Of a DNA stretch of 64,000 nucleotides, positions 60,669 to 64,000 are shown piece after piece; position 1 is the first letter of the stretch, and each line of letters opens with the position of its first letter. The notes beneath the pieces are model-generated. The model made no database searches, was not told where the DNA came from, and worked only from the letters and a program-made list of their open reading frames with translations. The position numbers and the translations under genes were made by a program. The stretch covers positions 1 through 64,000 of the forward strand of contig JAPOYV010000094.1 in NCBI GenBank assembly GCA_026706385.1, written 5' to 3'. The stretch comes from Gammaproteobacteria bacterium (GTDB lineage: Bacteria; Pseudomonadota; Gammaproteobacteria; Pseudomonadales; Azotimanducaceae).

Positions 60669-62480
60669 TCAAGCACCGTGCAGCGATCCGTGGATGTCCG
60701 CCGCTAGTTTAAGGCTCACGCCGGGAACTTTGGCGATTTCCTCGACGCTGGCGCCCTGGATCGACGAAACCGAGCCGAAGTGCGCGAGCAGTTCCCGCTT
60801 GCGGCGCGGTCCGACGCCCACGATGTCGTCGAGCGCCGATCGTCGGCGCTTCTTCTGACGCCGCCCCCGGTGGCCGGATATAGCGAACCGGTGCGCTTCG
60901 TCGCGGATGTGCTGCAGCAGGTGCATCGCCCCACCGCTTGCGGGCAGCACCAGTTCGCCGTGGCCCGCGAGCAGGATGGTCTCGAAACCGGCTTTGCGGG
61001 TCGGGCCCTTGGCGATGCCGAGCAACGCGATGTCCTTCACCTGCAGTTGGTCCAGGACCTCGGCAGCCCGACCCACCTGGCCGGCGCCACCGTCGATGAT
61101 CACCGCGTCCGGCAGCGCCGCCTCCCCTTCCACGAGCCGCGTGTAGCGGCGCCGCATGACCTGTTCGATGGCGCCGTAGTCGTCGCCGCGCGGCACACCC
61201 TCGATGTTGTAGCGGCGATAGTCCGATTTCACCGGACCCTCGGTGTCGAACACTACGCAGGACGCGACCGTTGCCTCGCCTGCCGAGTGACTGATGTCGA
61301 AGCACTCCAGGCGCGACGGGATGTCTTCCCAGCCGAGCGCCGCCTGCAGTTCGACGAAGCGCCCCAGGACGTTTTGGCGATCCGCGACCAGGGCCGTCAG
61401 GGACATCTTGGCGTTCTCAGTTGCCATCTGCACCCAACGAGCGCGCTGCCCGCGGACATGGCAAGCCACTTCGACGCGACGCCCCGCCCGTTCCGTCAAA
61501 GCCTCGGCAAGCAGATCCGCATCGCTTTGCGGGACGGCGACCACCAACGTCTTCGGCATCTCGCGCTCGCGGCCGCCGAGGTAGTACTGCGAGACGAAGG
61601 CCAACAGCAACTCCTCCTCCGGCACACCGAGCTCGTTCTTCGGGAACCAGGTGCGGTTGCCGAGCAGGCGACCGTCGCGCACGAACAGGCCTTGTACGCA
61701 GGCCTGGCCGGCGTCGATGGCCACGCCGAAGATGTCCACGTTGCCGCCGGCACCGTGCACATACTGGTTCTCCTGAACGCGCCTGAGGTGTCCGATCTGG
61801 TCCCGGTAGCGCGCGGCGCGTTCGAACTCAAGGGCTGACGCGGCGGCCTCCATCTTGTCCTTGAAGGCCGACAGTACGTCGCTGCTCTTGCCCTCGAGGA
61901 ACATGACCGCCAGACGCACGTCCTCGGCGTACTGTTCGCGGTCGATCAGGCCGACGCAAGGCGCACTGCAGCGGTCGATCTGGTGCTGCAGGCACGGTCG
62001 CGAGCGGTTCTTGAAGAAGCCGTCCTCGCAGGGGCGAATGCCGAAGAGTCTCTGCAGGATGTTCAGGCTGTCGCGCACGGCCGCGGCGCTCGGAAACGGG
62101 CCGAAGTACCGACCCCCCTTCTTGGCACCGCGGTGGAAGGCGAGTCGTGGAAAGGGATGGTCCGTCAATTCGATGAACGGGTAGGACTTGTCGTCGCGCA
62201 GGACGACGTTGAAGCGCGGCTGCTCGGCCTTGATCAGGCTCTGTTCGAGTAGCAGCGCCTCCGTCTCGCTGGTGGTGACCGTGATCCGGATGTCCCGGAC
62301 CTTGGCCATCAGGGCCATGGTCTTGGTGGTCAGGCCAGAGGCACGGAAATAGGCCGTGACCCGGGGCTTGAGGCTGCGCGCCTTGCCGACGTAGAGCACC
62401 TCGTCCGCCTCGCCGACCATCTGATAGACGCCCGGCCGGGTCGGCAGCGTGGTCAGGAAGCGCTCGGCATCGAATGCCAC
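60669..62480 (-). CDS. uvrC: UvrABC system protein C
   Basis: Dual-incision nuclease of nucleotide excision repair, 603 residues. Domains in order: GIY-YIG nuclease (PGVYQMVGEADEVLYVGKA, about 15-95), cysteine-containing region (PCLQHQIDRCSAPCVGLI), UVR motif (FKDKMEAAASALEFERAARYRDQI) near 205-235, the RNase H-like C-terminal nuclease domain (RLECFDISHSAGEATVASCVVF ... VIIDGGAGQVGRAAEVL), and tandem helix-hairpin-helix motifs at the end (LDDIVGVGPRRKRELLAHFGSV). ATG 62480 is the start. It is followed by pgsA. Confidence 0.96.
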   Translation of the reverse strand: MAFDAERFLTTLPTRPGVYQMVGEADEVLYVGKARSLKPRVTAYFRASGLTTKTMALMAKVRDIRITVTTSETEALLLEQSLIKAEQPRFNVVLRDDKSYPFIELTDHPFPRLAFHRGAKKGGRYFGPFPSAAAVRDSLNILQRLFGIRPCEDGFFKNRSRPCLQHQIDRCSAPCVGLIDREQYAEDVRLAVMFLEGKSSDVLSAFKDKMEAAASALEFERAARYRDQIGHLRRVQENQYVHGAGGNVDIFGVAIDAGQACVQGLFVRDGRLLGNRTWFPKNELGVPEEELLLAFVSQYYLGGREREMPKTLVVAVPQSDADLLAEALTERAGRRVEVACHVRGQRARWVQMATENAKMSLTALVADRQNVLGRFVELQAALGWEDIPSRLECFDISHSAGEATVASCVVFDTEGPVKSDYRRYNIEGVPRGDDYGAIEQVMRRRYTRLVEGEAALPDAVIIDGGAGQVGRAAEVLDQLQVKDIALLGIAKGPTRKAGFETILLAGHGELVLPASGGAMHLLQHIRDEAHRFAISGHRGRRQKKRRRSALDDIVGVGPRRKRELLAHFGSVSSIQGASVEEIAKVPGVSLKLAADIHGSLHGA

Positions 62481-62495
62481 GGGCTTAGAGGCCGC

Positions 62496-62915
62496 CTATT
62501 TGCGCACCCGGAGGGGGATGACGTTGCTCTCGCGCTTGACGTACACCTCGCGCGTGCGCCCTGGTCCGTCCAGTCCGATCTTGCCCTTGTCGAACAACCG
62601 CAGTTCGTAACTGGCCGGCGAGGTGACGGCGCCGTCCCCTTCCGTCGGCTCAAGGTAGAGCGTATGGCCCCTGAGCCGCCAGTTGCCGCGCTGAATGACA
62701 TCGCCGTCGCGTGCGACGTAGGTTCCGCCCGCCAGTTCGCCGCTCAGGGTGAGCCCCCGACGTGGCGCCGGGCTGCCGTTGGTTGGCGCGGCGTCAAGTT
62801 CCCACTTGCCGAGAAGATTCAGGGCGCGCAGCCACTCATTACGCCTGCGTCGCGCGCCGCGCATCCAAAACACCGTCGCGGCGGCGACGGTGATGACGAA
62901 CAGCCAGAAGGTCAT
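62496..62915 (-). CDS. Small membrane-anchored beta-rich protein of unknown function
   Basis: A 139-residue protein with one N-terminal membrane helix (FWLFVITVAAATVFWM), a basic stretch (RGARRRRNEW) and a beta-rich domain beginning LLGKWELDAA. It contains alternating strands such as RGLTLSGELAGGTYV, GNWRLRGHTLYLEP and ASYELRLFDKGKIGL. GKWELD resembles lipocalin-type starts, but no family is recognised. ATG 62915 overlaps the stop of the DUF503 gene upstream (ATGA), and the uvrC start is 16 bases beyond its stop, so it lies in one operon with uvrC-pgsA. Function unknown. Confidence 0.65.
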   Translation of the reverse strand: MTFWLFVITVAAATVFWMRGARRRRNEWLRALNLLGKWELDAAPTNGSPAPRRGLTLSGELAGGTYVARDGDVIQRGNWRLRGHTLYLEPTEGDGAVTSPASYELRLFDKGKIGLDGPGRTREVYVKRESNVIPLRVRK

Positions 62916-63199
62916 GCCGCCAGCAATTCGCGGTCGACACCGACGATGGTCGCGTCCACCGACTCCGCCGCCCATCGCTCGACGTTCGCGAGCGACTGCT
63001 CGACCACGACGGCGTCCGCCGCCACCGCGATCACCGACCACCGTGCCCGCTGGCGCGAGTCCTGATGGTCGCTCTCACAGATCGCAAGGTTGGACACGCG
63101 ACCGAACTTGTCACGCAGGCGAGCAAGCCGCCTGCGCTTCTCCTTGAGCGACGCGCAGCCGGGCAAGTGAAAGTCGAGGTCCAGAACGCCGATGTGCAT
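62912..63199 (-). CDS. DUF503 (YlxP-like) protein
   Basis: A 95-residue DUF503-family protein, similar to Bacillus YlxP. Typical parts are MHIGVLDLDFHLPGCASLKEKRRRLARL and the strand-helix FGRVSNLAICESDHQD, ending with a VDATIVGVDRELL strand. The family folds as a ferredoxin-like domain; YlxP-like genes often lie beside translation or ribosome-maturation genes, but the function is not established. Here it sits upstream of uvrC on the same strand, between GAPDH and a small membrane protein gene. ATG 63199 is 28 bases beyond the GAPDH stop. Confidence 0.85.
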   Translation of the reverse strand: MHIGVLDLDFHLPGCASLKEKRRRLARLRDKFGRVSNLAICESDHQDSRQRARWSVIAVAADAVVVEQSLANVERWAAESVDATIVGVDRELLAA

Positions 63200-63226
63200 G
63201 AGTCGGTCCGCGGCGAGAGGCGAAGG

Positions 63227-64000
63227 TCAGCCTGCGGCCGCTGCGGGCGGACGCAGTTCGTCGAAGCCGGTCCGGGCGACGTCCGGCACCAGCGGGTAGC
63301 GGATGCCCGCCCACTTCTGCGTCACCCGGATGACCTGACAGGCATAGCCGAACTCGTTGTCGTACCACGCGTAGAGCACGACGCGGTTGCCGTCGACAAT
63401 CGTCGCGCCGCCGTCGATGCCGCAGGCGTGCCGGTTGCCGATGAAATCGCTCGACACCCGCTCGTTGGACGACGTGTAGTCGATCTGGCGCTGCAACGAC
63501 GAATTGAGCGCCGTGTCGCGCAGGAAGGCATTCACCTCGTCACGATCCACGTCGCGATGCAGCGTGAGCTTGAGGATCGCCAACGAGACGTTCGGTGTCG
63601 GCACCCGGATCGCGTTGGCTGTGAGCTTCCCTTCGAGTTCGGGGAGCAGCTTGGCCACAGCCCTGGACGCCCCGGTCTCGGTGATCACCATGTTCAACGG
63701 CGCCGACCGGCCACGCCGGTTCTTCGCATGGTAGTTGTCGTGCAGGTTCTGGTCCGGCGTGTAGGCGTGCACCGTCTCGATGTGCCCGTGGACGATGCCC
63801 CACTGGTCGCTGACGGCCTTCAGGACCGGCACGATCGCATTGGTGGTGCAGGATGCGCACGACAGGATCCTGTCGTCATCGGCGATGAGATGCGAGTTGA
63901 CGCCGGAGACGATGTTCTTGACGTCGCCCTTGCCTGGGGCCGTGACCATAACGCGCGATACGCCCTTGGACTTCAGGTGTTCCGAGAGGCCTTCCTCATC
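63227..64000 (-). CDS. gap: Glyceraldehyde-3-phosphate dehydrogenase, C-terminal part (cut by the window edge)
   Basis: The last 257 residues of GAPDH; the first codon seen in this frame is at 64000 and the gene continues outside the window. The active-site cysteine is in SCASCTTNA, followed by HGHIETVHAYTPDQNLHD, NRRGRSAPLNMVITETGASRAVAKLLPE, PTPNVSLAI and VVLYAWYDNEFGYACQVIRV, the family's catalytic and coenzyme-contact blocks. The RRGRSAPLNM segment and C-terminus resemble the longer GapB-type dehydrogenases of gammaproteobacteria rather than the 330-residue GapA. NAD or NADP preference lies in the missing N-terminal part. Confidence 0.92.
   Translation of the reverse strand, partial: DEEGLSEHLKSKGVSRVMVTAPGKGDVKNIVSGVNSHLIADDDRILSCASCTTNAIVPVLKAVSDQWGIVHGHIETVHAYTPDQNLHDNYHAKNRRGRSAPLNMVITETGASRAVAKLLPELEGKLTANAIRVPTPNVSLAILKLTLHRDVDRDEVNAFLRDTALNSSLQRQIDYTSSNERVSSDFIGNRHACGIDGGATIVDGNRVVLYAWYDNEFGYACQVIRVTQKWAGIRYPLVPDVARTGFDELRPPAAAAG

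Overview
The window is about 66% G+C, densely coded on both strands, and almost every gene is a recognisable proteobacterial family. A paired response regulator and histidine kinase of the 'proteobacterial dedicated sortase system' type, several Fe(II)/2-oxoglutarate dioxygenases, hydantoinase A/B, TonB-dependent receptors, a mutasome cassette and tRNAs with encoded CCA ends suggest a marine-type gammaproteobacterium. That assignment is an inference from gene content. There is no prophage, insertion sequence, CRISPR array, rRNA or replication origin.

Layout. 0-11.9 kb: TctA permease, orphan ExbD, threonine aldolase, a NupC nucleoside transporter divergent from a PfkB kinase and a small P-loop kinase, sirtuin, Sel1-like secreted protein, a VWA/diiron-protein pair, a choline-kinase-like phosphotransferase and a NadR-type kinase. 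11.9-16 kb: PdsR/PdsS two-component pair, convergent with a bactofilin plus methyltransferase-like gene. 16-22.4 kb: two paralogous TauD/TfdA oxygenases flank a metallo-beta-lactamase-fold hydrolase and an operon of a secreted MORN-repeat protein with a membrane kinase that has lost its DFG aspartate. A three-hairpin array lies in front of that operon. 22.4-28.5 kb: enoyl-CoA hydratase, acyl-CoA dehydrogenase, an 83-residue protein, an enolase-superfamily dehydratase, tRNA-Ala, an M48 lipoprotein and gltX.

28.6-34.7 kb: SOS mutasome. dnaE2 is divergent from imuA-imuB across one LexA-like box, and an AbrB/PIN toxin-antitoxin pair follows imuB. 34.9-42.8 kb: glyoxalase II-like enzyme, Oar-like TonB receptor, phosphoesterase, two divergent tRNA-Leu genes, an orphan binding protein, a PhyH oxygenase and an apparently frameshifted secreted protein. 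42.8-48.8 kb (minus strand): NfeD-like protein, flotillin, CHY zinc finger, HyuA and HyuB, closely packed and partly overlapping. 49-53 kb: IorA/IorB-type molybdenum hydroxylase and a MaoC-like hydratase.

53-58.6 kb is a probable zinc-uptake region: a small His/Cys protein, a ZnuD-like TonB receptor with long His/Asp/Glu loops and a ZIP transporter, with an ankyrin protein between them whose start codon lies in a stable inverted repeat. 58.8-64 kb is housekeeping: tRNA-Cys, fatty acid desaturase, pgsA, uvrC, a small membrane protein, a DUF503 protein and a GAPDH cut by the window edge.

The least explained items are the MORN/pseudokinase operon with its hairpin array, the Pds two-component pair with no sortase in view, and the split mutasome.
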